A stretch of DNA of 64,000 bases from Jacaranda mimosifolia (GCA_018894105.1 CM032121.1:6056507-6120506); one strand, 5' to 3'. Positions 34,935-47,252 are shown, numbered from the stretch's first letter. A program made the numbers and translations. Notes: generated by a model not told the origin, from the letters alone.

Positions 34935-35213
34935 TATTAAACTACAAAGTCAAAAGTATGGCAATCGCACAATGCATGCTGAAAATCAATTTGGAGGAGA
35001 AAAGTTATGCTTTTTTAATTGAGTTTACAACTTGTATGTATACAAGGGGGCAGCATTAATGGCAGAAGAAAACGAACTTAACAAAAGGCTAATAAAATAC
35101 AATTAGCTAACTACATACAGTTAGAACCCCTAACTAACAATTAATTTGCTGACTAATTACTGATTACAAAAGGATATTTCTATTTACAGAAAGATAAGAC
35201 TTTGATTCTAATA
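34935..35213 (-). repeat. 3' LTR of Copia element (279 bp)
   Basis: Pairs with 47253-47531. Shared core includes GGCAGAAGAAAAC and TTAATTTGCTGACTAATTAC. Preceded in element orientation by the polypurine run near 35214-35225. Confidence 0.85.
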
Positions 35214-35394
35214 TGCCCCCACCAAGGTGGCTTGTGTAAGTTTTTCACAGCCAACTTGGACAGAACAGCTTGAATGGTGGATGTTAGTAAGGCTTTAGAC
35301 CGAACAGGAAGAAGTTTAATGTTGCCGGCAGCGATCTTGTCTCTGATGAAGTAGCAATCAACCTCATATGTTCTGTTCGTTCCTGGAATCTGGG
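35214..35394 (-). pseudogene. Copia RNase H C-terminal part
   Basis: Minus-strand translation EVDCYFIRDKIAAGNIKLLP, then VRSKALL, continues the frame that begins as IHIANNP at 43007-43030. This is the conserved HIEVDCHFIRDK region of Copia RNase H. The Gypsy insertion separates the two parts. Confidence 0.8.
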
Positions 35395-36149
35395 TGATAT
35401 GGGATAGCCCAAATGGCTCGGCCCAAACTACGTAGACCTAAAGGTGCAGCACCAAGCCCATCTTGCATCCAGGGCCCAACAGCGCGGTCGACCTCGATGA
35501 TCGACGGTGTACCCAATAAATAAGCACTCGACCAAGCCTCGTTCAAGGCCACGGGTCGATATGTCGACCCACACCTCTAATTCGTACTCCAATCCGTTGT
35601 CAGATCGATCATTCTTCCGACCAGAGAGGTCGGCAGAACACAGTACCATCTCTACCGCATTAAATGCACTGACATGCGGCATACCTCAGCATTAATGGCG
35701 CATGCCGCCCCCTCTTACCACCTAGCACAGCAAGCACGTCAGCAGTATTCTACCCTGACCCTAAATCCTAGGAAAGCAACCACCTAGAATAGGATAGGGG
35801 TGAGAGATGACTAATTGCTCCTCATGCAAGGACAAGGGTCCTCCCTACACATCAAGGGCATCTCGGACAAATCCTCAGGGGAAGAAGGCTATAAATACAC
35901 CCCACTCTAGCCTTCCAAAGGTATGTTCTCATATATATACAAAAAACCTATACTCTGCTGCTGATATTATCTAGTCGACCCATATTGACTTGATCGTCGG
36001 AGCGCCTAAGCTGAGGGCTCCTCGGCTAGCCTGACGTTTTCTAAGTGATTGCAGGATTCAGCCCATCTCCATCTATAAATCGACCACAGAGGTCGAATCT
36101 CATCAAAACATCAACTTAATCCAGTATCCAATGGATTCAACCCTCATCA
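35395..36149 (+). repeat. 5' LTR of Gypsy element (755 bp)
   Basis: Followed directly by TTTGGCACCATCTGTGG. A TATAAATA promoter motif lies near 35889-35896. It differs from the 3' LTR at many positions, so the insertion is not recent. Confidence 0.88.
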
Positions 36150-36422
36150 TTTGGCACCATCTGTGGGAAAGTTTTGAGTCCGCTATCGAAAATGATAAAC
36201 ACCAGGTGAGCCCCCTCAAGAAGGGAAGAAAGCAAGAGATCCAACTATCCCTCGCCTAGACCTCATCAAAAGCCAAGCGCCCCAGGATCCAGCGCCCCAC
36301 TAGAGCCAGTGGTCACTTTAACCATGCCCCAATTGATGCAACTCATCAGTGAGCAGATTTCAACTCAACTCTCGGCAGACTTAAATTGACACACCGCCCA
36401 ACCGGAGCTGGAAACCAGTGCG

Positions 36423-37343
36423 ATGCCGCAACCCATAGCCCCAGAGGGAAAAGAATCTAGCAGGCCACCGTCGAGGCGCGAATTGAGCCCGGGCCATTTT
36501 CCAAGAGAAATGGCTCGACCCCTACCCTGCGAGGAGGTGGCAGATTCTATCGACCATAGTGTTCAACCCATTCGAGCCCCACAGCACGATAGGGTCAAAT
36601 GCTCGAAACCCCACACGAACAGAAATACATCCCAAGCGGATAAGGAGGAATGGGAAGAGGTATCCCACCAAGCACAGCAATTGAGCCGACGACTGAAGGA
36701 GATCTCGAGGAGAAACACGGGAAGGTTGCCCCACCAAGAGGGACCGCAGAGGTTCCGAAGAGAAAGAGACTCCCCTATTGTCCAAGACATCATCAATGAG
36801 CGCATTGCTCTCGATGCCAAGATTTCGACTGGCTTGCCGAGATACGATGGCTCAACCGACCCGAACGAACATCTAATGTAGTTTAAGCTCATTATGCAGC
36901 TGCATGGACACAACGAGTACATCTACGCTAAGATGCTTGTGACTACCTTTCAGGGGATAGCATTCGACTAGTTTGTGAAACTGGAACCGGCGTCAATATA
37001 CTCATATGACCAGTTGTGCGATAAATTTCTGCACCAGTTTGCGAGCAAAAGAAAAACCAAACTTCCTCACACCCATTTGCACACAGAAAAGCAGAATAAG
37101 GGAGAATCCCTCCAGGACTTTTTCACCCGATTCAACACGGAGGTGTTAAAGATCGACAGCCCGAGAATCGAATTCTTGATCGACATGTTATTCCTGGGCC
37201 TCAGACATAAAGAGTGTGCCAATGCATTGGTACGCGAGTAGCCCAGATCGATGGAGGAGCTTCTCGACGTCGCAGAGAGGTACATGACGCAAGAAGAGAT
37301 GAACAAGTTGAAATACGGCAATCTTGAGGTCGACAAGAGGTAA
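36423..37343 (+). pseudogene. Gypsy (Tat-type) gag
   Basis: Retrotransposon gag core: LPRYDGSTDPNEHLM, stop, then MQLHGHNEYIYAKML, stop, then YSYDQLCDKFLHQFASKRK, then ESLQDFFTRFNTEVL and SMEELLDVAERYMTQEEM. Three in-frame stops are visible (near 36881, 36970 and 37239). The domain order matches Tat-lineage gag. The proline/arginine-rich N-terminal region starts near 36423. Confidence 0.85.
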
Positions 37344-37529
37344 AACAAGGAGAGAGATGACCGTCAGGTCAAAGAAGGATGTCGATCCCCCATAAAATGC
37401 TTCCACGACTACACTCAACTCAACCTCCCGAGGAAGGAGGTGTTGTTCGCCATACAACACGATAACCTGCTTAAAAAACCCCGAAAGCTCACGAAAACAG
37501 AGGCCATGAAAAAATCAAAAAAATATTGC

Positions 37530-38040
37530 CATTTCCAACTTTGAGGTCAGAAAGATATTGGTCGATAACGGCAGCTCCGTGAACATAATGTTCTTGTCCA
37601 CACTGAGCAGAATAAAGCTGGGGGAATTAAAAATTGATCCAGTCAAAACACCGCTAGTAGGATTTGGAGGGTCAAAGATCATCCCGGAGGGATCTATCAA
37701 CATATCCACAATGATCAACTATTTGGTGGTTGACGCTCCATTCGCCTACAATGTCATCATTGGTCGAGCAACCCTAAGCGACTTCAGGGCCATCGTCTCC
37801 ACATACCACATGAAGATTAAGTTCCTAACCCCAGCTGAAGTAGGAGAACTTTTGTGCAATCTTAAGGACGCATGGCGCTGCTGCACTATTTCCATCAAGT
37901 CCAACGAGCAGAAGAAGCGACCTCAGCTGAAGCCCTCGGGAGACGCTCTTGTAGCAAAACTCGAGGTGGGACCATCAGCTAAGAAGAGGAAGTTCGAAGA
38001 CACCTGGGCCGAGCCCGTCGAGGAGTTCAAAACAATCTAG
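37530..38040 (+). pseudogene. Gypsy aspartic protease region
   Basis: KILVDNGSSVNIMFLSTL near 37550-37605 is the protease motif with DNGS in place of DTGS. It is followed by KTPLVGFGGSKIIPEGSI and FAYNVIIGRATLSDFRAI, the standard order for Tat-type protease. Open from 37558 to 38040. Confidence 0.82.
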
Positions 38041-38164
38041 CTGGAATCTAGAAACCCCGACAAGACTACTAAGGTCAAAAGCGATATGGGCAACCACCTG
38101 GAATGCCTCATGGTCGATTTCCTTCGACGTAACATTAATGTGTTAGCGTGGAAAGCTGCCGACC

Positions 38165-38736
38165 TCTAAAGAATCGACCTGAGCGTCATCGTCCATCGAC
38201 TCAACGTGGACCCCGCCTACAAACCAGGAAGGCAAAAGACAAGAACTTTCAATGCTGAGAGGTCCCAAATCATCGAGGAGGAGGTCAACAAGCTTTTAGA
38301 TGCATGATATATCGTAGAAATTCAGTACCTCTCTTGGCTATGTAATGTTGTACTTACCCAAGAATGAGGGAAAATGGCGAATGTATAACAATTTCACTAA
38401 CTTGAATAAAGCTTGCCCTAAGGATCCTTACCCTTTGCCTCGTATAGATTTATTAGTGGAATCTACTGCTGGATGTGAGTTATTGAGTATGATGGATGCC
38501 TTCCAAGGCTATTATCAAATATTTATGGCACTTGAGGACAGGGACAAAACCTCTTTCGTCGTCCCCACTGAAATATATTATTTTTTAGTTATGCCCTTCG
38601 GGCTCAAAAGTGCAGGAGCAACATTCCAATGATTGGCCAACTTTATGTTCAAGAAAGAAATTAGGAGATCGATGGAGGTCTATGTTGATAATATGATTGT
38701 AAAAATTGAGAAGGCGGAAGACCATCCTCAGTTGAC
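38165..38736 (+). pseudogene. Gypsy reverse transcriptase, partial
   Basis: Contains the start of RT (VDPAYKPGRQKTRTFNAER), then KWRMYNNFTNLNKACPKDPY, MMDAFQGYYQI, MPFGLKSAGATFQ and VYVDNMIVKI. The catalytic YVDD reads YVDN. Stops at 38308, 38631 and elsewhere. RT ends abruptly at the repeat array, and RNase H and integrase are missing. Confidence 0.85.
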
Positions 38737-39000
38737 CCCGCAGTTGACCAAGCAGGCTTCTAGCCACCAAGTCGAGGCTTCACAGCCGAGACCAAATAAT
38801 CGACCCCAAAGTTGACCAAGCAGGCTTCTGGCTGCAAAGTCGAGGCTTCATAGCCAACACTAATTAGTTGAACCCCAAAGTCGATCAAGCAGGCTTCAAG
38901 CTGCAAAGTTGAGGCTTCATAGCCGAGACCAATTAGTCGACCAAGCAGGCTTCAAGCCGTCAAGTTGAAGCTTCACGGCCGATACCAATAAGTCGACCGC
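38737..39000. repeat. Tandem repeats, about 65-70 bp unit, about 4 copies
   Basis: Unit includes GACCAAGCAGGCTTC, AAGTCGAGGCTTCA and CCGAGACCAATTAGTCGACC. It begins right after the truncated RT and replaces the rest of pol. Confidence 0.8.
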
Positions 39001-39429
39001 GTAGTCGCTAAATTATTTGAAGCTTATCATTTATTATCGGACGTCGACCACGTAGTTGCTACACTACTCAAGTTTATCATCAAGTGATTACTTTGTCTAA
39101 CCAAGCAATCTACACAACGGTTTGTAATTGTAAAAGTTGTTAACTTTTTCACTTAAATCACGCCCACGAGGTGGCGCTTTACTATCTCTGATTCGTCATG
39201 TTATATATTACCTACAATCCACTCGACAAGGACCTTGAGTTAATCTTGGCTAAATGCCAAGCCATATGTGCAATAAAATAAAGACAGTCAAGGTAAAAGC
39301 TCGACAAAACTTGCTTAAACGCAGAAAACATTCGTTTATACATGACAAAAAATCAACCATGCAACAACATCTGCTCGAGGCACTTTCATTATACATAAAG
39401 AAAGAAAATGCTATAACATCTAAGGAGCA

Positions 39430-41900
39430 ACAACTTTAGCTCGACCCAGCACCCTCTTCAATGGCTTACTCGAGCTCATCGCTCGAGGGGATGGCGATCG
39501 GAACAGGCGCGGGCATGGCAACATCAACAGGTACAGCAGCGATCGTCAGCTGAAAAGGACCAGCCGCATCGCTTAGGAATCACCCTTCCAGAGGAGGAAG
39601 GTATAAGGTTGCATCGACCTCCCCCTCCTTGACCTCGAACGCGAAACCGCCGGCAAAATTAAATTCTTGCGTAATTGCCTTCAACCTCTTCTCGACCTCG
39701 GCCTGCCTCCTCTGTTCATCTATCAAAGGCACCAAGGGCGAAACCTCTGCGACACCCTCGGCCACAGTGGCTTCGACGCCTCCACCCTCAGCCCGTCGTC
39801 ATCCTCTGGATAGGGCTGTAACTGCTCGTCAAGCAAGTGACTGAGGAGATACTTGTTTTCTAGTCGGAAGGAGTAGCCCAAAAAATACAGTTGTTTAAGC
39901 ATCTTCTCGGAAGAATTATGGGCATCGTCGAGCGCAAACACAACGCTTGCATCTGGAACACCGAGCTCATCATGAATTGCTGCACCACCTCCCGTCGCAT
40001 CAACGGCAATATCCGGTAGAACTCAGTTCAGGCCTTATCTAAGCCAGCATTCGGACCTACGAATCTACCAGAGGTGAAAGCCACCTGCCCATCCAATCGA
40101 GCCTTCTTCAGCAGCTTGTCCAACCTAGTCCTCTCCTCAACAGAGGCAACCAGCTGATCATCCATTGCTTGAAGCTGCCAGTTCAGCTCCTCGACCTGCT
40201 TGGCGAGTTCCTCGACTCTTATTTGTGAGCACTCGAGCTGAGCCCTGAGAGTCTCCACATCCCCACCAGCTTGCAGCTGCTCGCGATCGGCCAAGGCCAG
40301 CTCCGACCGCCTGTAAAAATTATACCCCAGTTGGCCGACCTAAAAGACCACATTGTTAGTAAGAATACAAATAATCGACTAGTATTAAGCAACGTAATAT
40401 GCTTGACCAAAACAATACCATGTTGGCGTGATAGGCCAACGCCCGAAGAGCAGTGTTTTGGCTCAGCCCCATCAGCTTCTAGTCAGCTAAGAACTGCCTA
40501 GCCATCAGCACTTTTAGCGAAGCAGCACCCGTCCGCCCCACCATCTCCATCGACAGCGAGTTATGCACAATCATGCCTAGCTCAGTCCTAAACCTAGGCG
40601 AGGGCAGTTTGGGCAGCTGAAATAGAAGAACACCCCCATGGATCCCGAACAGGTCGTCTTTCGTCGGGGGGCCCGACCCTACAGCCTTTCCTTTCCCCTT
40701 TTCGGTGGCGGTCCTCTTCGGAGCAGGTATTGCCTACTCCAACATTGCTCTTTTACCTCGACCAGCAGGGCTGCTGCCTATAGTTGCAACGGATCGAGCT
40801 GGTGACGGTGTAGGTGTCATTATCTCCTGTTAAGGCACATCGACTGCCGCTCGACGAGCCGCCGTCGCCTGGAGGCACTGTTGGTTCCTCTCTGCCCTCG
40901 CTAGAGCCTCAACCCTTGAACGGCTCGTGATCTCGTCGCGATCTGCCAAGCAACAAAATAGCAAAAGTTAAAATCGAGCACAAGGACAGAAAAATAATAA
41001 ACTAAAAGAAGCACAGTCTATCTAGTCGGTCATCCGCAGGTAAATTTAACATAGCTGGTGACAACCCAGCTAATACCAAACTCCTCTCCTCGATAAATAT
41101 CGAGGCCTCCATCTGGCCAAATTCGACCAGATCCCGAACGAAAGTATTGGGCCAGGTCGGGGTTAGGTTACCTGGCATCTCGACATTCCCCATCCACCAA
41201 CCCCGAGGAATGTTGAAACCCCAGCAACTCAAACAAACAAATAACGTTTTTTCCATTCTTGCCCGTAAGAAGAGGCTGGGGTTACAAAGAATTTACGGTG
41301 GGGTCGAGCGATTAAATAATAGAAACCCGTTGGTGCTACCCAACTTGCGGGACATAGGAAGATGGAAGAGGTTCGAAAAGTTTTCAAAACTGGCGAGCTG
41401 GTTGAATAGGCGCATCAAGATAATAAAACTTTAAATAGCCGAGAAATAATTTGGCAGTAACTGGGTTATACACACCTAAAGGCCTCTAAACAGGTCGACC
41501 ATCTGAGCTCTTAGAGGAAACCTAAGACCATACCTAAAGGCATCCTCAAAAACAGTGATACAGCCTGCTATGAGGCAATGCATTCGACCAGAAGCCCCAA
41601 GCGTCAATAGTTCGTACTCGAGAGGAATATGCTATAACTGCCTAATACGTCTTAAATCAACAGGGGTGATGGTTGACACAATTTCACTATAATGGTCTTG
41701 TTTGAATAATCGACCCCACGAGGGAAGAACCTGACTTGGCCCAGTTCCATCCCCTTGCGGTCGCTACTCGAGCTACTGGAACTCGATGAGTCACTTGACT
41801 CCTCTGGCAAACCCCCAGGCCTATCAGAGTGGGTAGCCTCACTATCCTCTCCACGACTGCCCTCCGAACCAGATAAACCCAACTCATGCCAATAAATCTA
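39430..41900 (-). pseudogene. Antisense ORF region of Tat-type Gypsy element
   Basis: Minus-strand fragments, from 41882 leftward: a Ser/Glu-rich start (SEGSRGEDSEATHS, SSDSSSS); GCITVFEDAFRYGLRFPL near 41575-41520; WGFNIPRGWWMGNVEMPG, then FIEERSLVLAGLSPAM (41256-41002); a coiled coil (QIRVEELAKQVEELNWQL, 40294-40028); DDAHNSSEKMLKQLYFLG and an acidic C-terminus (to 39580). GLRFPL-type motifs recur in antisense ORFs of some Tat elements, such as gene 23 of maize Grande, as I recall. Stops and frame changes break it. Function of these ORFs is not known to me. Confidence 0.55.
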
Positions 41901-42256
41901 AAAGACACGAAGAAAAAGGAAAGAAGGTACTTACTGAATTGATGAACTAAGAGTATAAGGTATTAGTAGCAAAAATGGTTGGCTAGGTGCTCAACCAGGC
42001 GCAAAGGCAGTAAAAGTAAAACTGTCGATTTTTACAGCGCATATTTATAGGCATGTAAGCACGGGAATCCGAGTGGTTGTAATAATGTTGTTACCGCCAC
42101 GCCGCACCATGCACACTACGATGTAACCGCTCATTATGCGCCAAACCCTGGTTGATTTTCAAAAACCCTAATCGATCTATGCAACTATCCACCAAGCTAC
42201 TTCCCAATCCTTCTCGTCGATCCCCTCATTCAGCATTCGGAAGTGGGGGGGACTCT

Positions 42257-43006
42257 TGATATGGGATAGCCCAAGTGGCTCGGCCCAAACTATGTAGGCC
42301 CAAAAGTGTAACACCAAGCCCATCTTGTATTTAGGGCCCAACGACACAGTCGACCTCGATGATCGATGGTGTACCCAGTAAATGAGCACTCGACCAGGCC
42401 TCGTTCAAGGCCGTAGGTCGATATGTTGACCCGCATCTCTAATCCATACTCCAATCCGTTATCAGGTCGATCATTCTTTGGACCAGAGAGGTCGGCAGAG
42501 CATAGTACCTTATCTGCCGTATTAAATGCACTGATAAGCGGCATGCCTCCGCATTAATGGCATGCCGCCCCTCTTACCGCCTGGCACAGTAAGCGCATCA
42601 ACAGTGTCCTACCCTGACCCTAAAACTTGGGAAGACAACCACCTGGAATACGATAGGGGTGAGAGATGACTAATTGCTCCTCATGCAAGGACAAAGGTCC
42701 TCCCTACACATCAAGGGCATCTCGGACAAATCCTCAGGGGGAGAAGGCTATAAATACCCCCCACTCCATCCTTCCAAAGATGTGTTCTCATATATACAAA
42801 AAGTTCATACTCTGCTGCTGATATTATCTAGTCGACCCGTATTGACTTGATCGTCGGAGCGCCTAAGTCGAGGGCTCCTCAGCTAGCCTGACATTTGCTA
42901 AGTGATTGCAGGATTCAGCCCATCTCCATCCGTAAATCGACCACAGAGGTTGAATCTCATCGAAACATCAACTTGATCCAATATCCAACGGATTCAACCC
43001 TCATCA
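42257..43006 (+). repeat. 3' LTR of Gypsy element (750 bp)
   Basis: Preceded by the polypurine tract AAGTGGGGGGGACTCT (42241-42256). Ends CCCTCATCA at 43006, followed by CTAGG. Confidence 0.88.
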
Positions 43007-43707
43007 CTAGGGTTGTTTGCGATGTGAATATCAAATTGGTTGTCACAAAAAATTGCAGCTGGTTGTGATGAATGGATATGTAGGTCTTGGAGGAACTGTT
43101 GGAGCCATAAGAGTTCACTGGTAGTAGCGGCAATAGCTCGGTATTCCGCCTCGGTGGAAGAGCGCGAAACTATTGTCTATTTTTTTAACTTCCAAGAGAT
43201 GAGAGTATCACCAAGTAGAACACAGAATCCAGAGGTGGACATTCTAAAATCAGCGCAAGATGCCTAGTCCGCATCAAAGAGGGCTCGGAGTTGTGAAGAA
43301 GGACTGGCAGACATGAAAATCCCATGTCCTGGAGTAGCTTTGAGATATCGAAAGAAGTGGTATATGGCTTGAAGATGAGGAGTGCGTGGGTTTGCGGCGA
43401 ATTAACTCAGCTTATGAACAGGAAATGTGATGTAGGGCCTTGTGATAGTAAGATAAAGAAAGAAGCCGATGAGGCACCGGTATTGGGACTAATCTGGTAA
43501 ATGATCACCGTTTGTGGAGTTTAATAGTAATTTTGGATCAAGATGATAGGTAGCAGGTTTTGAGGCAAGAAAACCAGTGTCTTCTAGGAGTTGTAGTGTG
43601 TACTGTCGCTGTGATGAGTATAAGCAGGAGCTGGATCGGGCTACTTCCAAACCCAAAAAATATTTAAGCTCACCAAGATCTTTTAGCTTAAAATTCTATT
43701 GAAGAAG
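43007..43707 (-). pseudogene. Copia RNase H and RT C-terminal part, degenerate
   Basis: Minus strand, several frames: the RNase H start (EAEYRAIAATTSELL-like region near 43140-43090, then DIHIANNP at 43030-43007) and the intervening RPDI/ADADYA-type regions near 43270-43440. Many frame changes. Confidence 0.65.
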
Positions 43708-44313
43708 CTACTTGACCTGATTGATAGAGTCCAGAGAAGGACCTACTAGTAAGATATCATCAACGTAGACCAAAAGAACCACAAAATTGGAACCACTACC
43801 AAGAGTGAACCTGCTATAATCAGATTTTGATTGTTTGAAGCCAAGCTGGGATGGGACATTAGAAAGCTTGGAATACCACTGTCTTGAGGCTTGCTTAAGC
43901 CCGTATAGAGATTTGTTCAACTTGCAAACTAGTTTTGTAGAGTGTGTGTGTTGTGAGCTAGGTAAGGAATAGCTAGGTGGTAAATCCATATAAACCTCCT
44001 CAAATAGATCACCATTCAAAAAAGCATTGTTGATATCAAGTTGAAATAAGTGCCACTTATGTTGAGCAGCCAATGCAAGAACAAGTTTGATGCTAACTAT
44101 TTTTTCTACGGGAGAAAAAGTGTCCAGAAAGTTAATACCTTCATATTGAGTACACCTTTTTGCTACCAAACGGGCTTTGTACCTATCAATTGAGCCATTT
44201 GAGTTGAATTTTATTTTATATATCCATCTACAGCCGATGGTATGTTTGTTGGGATGAAGAGGATAGATAATCCAAGTTTGGTTTGATTCCAAGGCTTGAA
44301 GTTCAGCTTGCAT
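43708..44313 (-). pseudogene. Copia reverse transcriptase core
   Basis: One open frame of 201 codons: [78 protein letters not shown] and [12 protein letters not shown]. The catalytic YVDD is intact. It belongs to the Copia element at 34935-47531; the frame is closed on both sides by stops. Confidence 0.88.
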
Positions 44314-44316
44314 TGC

Positions 44317-44937
44317 TTACTGCCATTTTAGGACTTTGTTGGCTTGATGGAAGTGTTGAGGTTTGGAGTGAGAAAAGATAGTGCATAGGAAGTGTTTGTA
44401 TGAAAATGAGAGGTGTTTGTAAGAAAAGTGATGGGATATAGGATATTTGGCTTGGGACTGATTTGTTAAAGAGGTATTATGGTGATAATCTTTTAAGTAA
44501 GATGGAGGTTTTGTAATGCGGGATGATTTTCTAATAGGCATATTTGTGTGAGTTAGAGTAGGAGAGTGAGGAGCAGTAGAAACAGGGGAATTCTGAGAAG
44601 GATTATGACTGGTACAGGGAGTGGTTAGAGGTTTATCATACCAAATAGGAAGCACTAGATGAGGGAAAGGATCAGCAGGGATTTCAGTATGAGGATTTTG
44701 TTTGAAAGGAAACTTATCTTCATGGAAGATGACATTTCTAGAGATAATAACCTGTTTGTTGGTTAAATCATATAGTTTGTATTCTTTTGTTGCCGGTGGA
44801 TATCCTATAAAGACATAAGGCTTGGCACGGGGAGAGAATTTGTTTCTATGGGCTTGAAGGGTTGAGGTATATGCCAAACAACTAAAAACTTTGAGAGAAG
44901 AATAGTCAAAAGGAGCATAAATGGTATAAAGTCTCAT
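44317..44937 (-). pseudogene. Copia integrase C-terminal / linker region
   Basis: Starts FDYSSLKVFSCLAYTSTL and FSPRAKPYVFIGYPPATKEY, the conserved post-integrase region, then a Pro/Ser/His-rich linker with RKSSRITKPPSYLKDY before RT. Overlaps the integrase frame by a frame change. Confidence 0.82.
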
Positions 44938-45508
44938 ATGGAGTTTTATGTTGAAGTAAGGCAGATGGAGTTCTATTTATCAAGTAAGTTGCAGTCAATA
45001 TACACTCATTCCAGAGGATGATGAGGGCATAAGATTGGAAATATAGGGCTTTGGCTACACTTAGGAGGTGTTGGTGTTTTCTTTCGACGACTGAGTTTTG
45101 TTGTGGGGTTTCGGGGCATGATAATTGGTGTATGATGCCATGCTGGGAATAAAACTCTTTGAGGGAGAACTCTCTGGCATTATCTGAGCGCAGTTTCTTT
45201 ATGTGGGTTTGGAATTGTGTGGAAACTAAAGTGAAGAAATTTGGGATTATGGAGGACACGTCAGACTTTTGGCGCATCAAGTAAGTCCAGGTGAATCGGG
45301 AATGGTCATCTACTATGGTTAAGAAATACTGTGCTCCAATATGAGTGGGAGTGTTGAAAGGCCCACATACATCTACATGTATTAAATCGAAGGGAGATTG
45401 AGATAGATTATTGTGTGAGGCATATGGTAAGTGACGCTGTTTTGCAAAAGGACACACACTGCAAATATCAATCTTATTAGGAACATTACAATTGAGAGAA
45501 TGCTTCAA
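44906..45508 (-). pseudogene. Copia integrase core
   Basis: Zinc-binding end (CSVCPFAKQRHLPY), then DLIHVDVCGPF, VDDHSRFTWTYLM, LRSDNAREF and QNSVVERKHQHLL, giving the D-D-E triad. The sequence 45062-46405 is the parent type of the filler fragment at 30687-32035. Confidence 0.88.
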
Positions 45509-45526
45509 TTAGCTAAGTTTAATGTG

Positions 45527-46192
45527 TTAAAGATGGCCAAACCTATTATGCCATGTTTGTATGGAGACATTATTCAGAAAATTGATAGTGTGGTCAGGTT
45601 TAAAATTAGTATCTAGAATGTAGAGGCCTCCATACTTGCTACCCCTGCCAATCACATGAGAAGTCTTGGTTTCCTGGATCTGAAAATGAGTGGAGAAAAA
45701 TGAGATAGTGATCGAATCATTATGCATTAGAGCACTAATAGAAATGACATGGAGTTGGAATTGGGGAACATATAGAGTATTATGGAGAGTGATGGTTGAA
45801 TTGATGACAATGTCTCTAGTAAAGTGTACAGGAATATAAAGGTAGTTAGGTAAGGTTACGGAGGTATTTTCTATAGGTTTTAAGTTTTGGGAAAAGGTAG
45901 GATTTGAAAGTGGTACCAGAGTCTACAATCCACATTGTAGAAAATACATGATTCTACGAGTTGGAGACACAGGTACCTGCAGAGTGAGTGATAGGAGCTG
46001 GTTCAACTTCCGTAATCTTTGGAGTAATCTGGAAGTGACGGGAGAAGAGAGACAAAATTTGATTGTACTGATTCGGATTGAGAGTTTGAAGGAAGTATCC
46101 AACACCTTCATTTTGCTGCGGATCAGTCACTTGATTAATAGAATAGTGGATTGAAAAGGAGCAGATTGAAATGTAAAGACTGGTTGTTGGTC
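45527..46192 (-). pseudogene. Copia protease and GAG-pre-integrase region
   Basis: Minus strand with frame changes: SVGT/SAGTCVSNS and a TMWIVDSG-type protease start near 45940-45900, then TKTSHVIGRGSKYGGLYIL and TWHNRFGHL (45727-45527). Loss of some bases near 45905-45915 relative to the 31560 copy removes part of the protease motif. Confidence 0.75.
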
Positions 46193-47126
46193 TCAACTTG
46201 AATTTGAAGCCAAGAGGATATCCATGTATCTTGTAACAAGTTTCAACAGTGTGGCCATAGCACGAACAATGAGTACAATATGGCTGTTCTTTTCGAGGAC
46301 CTTTCTGATTGTTGTTGCTATTGCAGAATCTGTCTGGTGGCTTGTTGGATTGTTTGTTATTTTCAGATTTGAGAGCATAAGCGGTGTATTGTTCAGATCA
46401 AAGGATGAATTGTGGCTGAGGTATCGTTGTTGTTCCTCTTGAGTGAGCAAGGAGAATATGTTGCTAACCGGAGGCAAAGGATCAAGCAGAAGAATTTGGC
46501 TGCGAACTTGAGCATAAGAGTCATTCAATCCAGACAAAAATGCCATGACAAACTCACGATGATAATGTTATGAGATCTCCTTTATTCCATCGCAAGTGCA
46601 GCGGCCACAAGTGCATGTAGGTCTATATTTGCTTAATTCTTCCCAAACTGCTTTTAGTTTAGTGAAATAAACACTAATGGAGTTAGATCCTTGACAGAGA
46701 TTGATAAGATCTCTATGCAATTGGAAGACGCGAGGTTCGTTCGTCTGTTGAAACCTATCTCGAAGATCTGACCAAATTTCGACGATTGATTCTAAAAAAA
46801 ACAACACTGGCTGAGATGTCCTTGGATACTGAATTAAGTAACCACGAGAGAACAATATTATTGTTCTTGATCCATGAGTTGAGAAGCACTGGATCATCAT
46901 CGGTAGGCTTCACGATGGAACCGTCAATGAAGCCAATTTTGTTTTTGACTGAAAGAGCTATAGTCATGGCTCTACTCCAGGCGGTGTAATTGTCGCCTAT
47001 GAGAGGCTGTGAAATAAGAACCAGCCCTGGATTATCTGAATGATGAAGGTAGAAAGGGTTAGAAGTTTCATCAATGGCGGAATTGCCACTGGAGTTGGCA
47101 GAATTAACTGATGATTAGTTGTTCAT
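46193..47126 (-). pseudogene. Copia gag
   Basis: Starts near the ATG at 47126 (MNN, then a stop). NPGLVLISQPLIGDNYTAW, then AMTIALSVKNKIGFIDGS, then LLNSWIKNNNIVLSWLLNS. Next come FQQTNEPRVFQLHRDLINL and VYFTKLKAVWEELSKYRP, then AFLSGLNDSYAQVRSQILL and NIFSLLTQEEQQR (46546-46450). Frame changes near 46770 and 46560. Gag of the Retrotran_gag_3/UBN2 type. Confidence 0.82.
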
Positions 47127-47252
47127 AGTGAGAGAGAGAGAGGGAGAGGGGGAAAGATACAGATGACGAGAGAAAGGCAAGATCGGAGAAGATGACCGGA
47201 GATGGTGAGATTATATAGAGGTGGTGGTGGAAGATGTTACTTCTAATACCAC

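Larger units (their letters stand above)
35395..43006 (+). mobile_element. Tat-lineage Gypsy element nested in Copia RNase H
   Basis: LTRs at 35395-36149 and 42257-43006, both TGATATGGGATAGCCC to CCCTCATCA. Target-site copies CTGGG (35390-35394) and CTAGG (43007-43011) differ by one base. After the 5' LTR comes TTTGGCACCATCTGTGGGAA, the usual primer-site context. Order on plus: gag, protease, RT start, a tandem-repeat array where RNase H and integrase should be, then about 3 kb with antisense ORFs, the polypurine tract AAGTGGGGGGG and the 3' LTR. Degenerate and non-autonomous. Confidence 0.88.
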
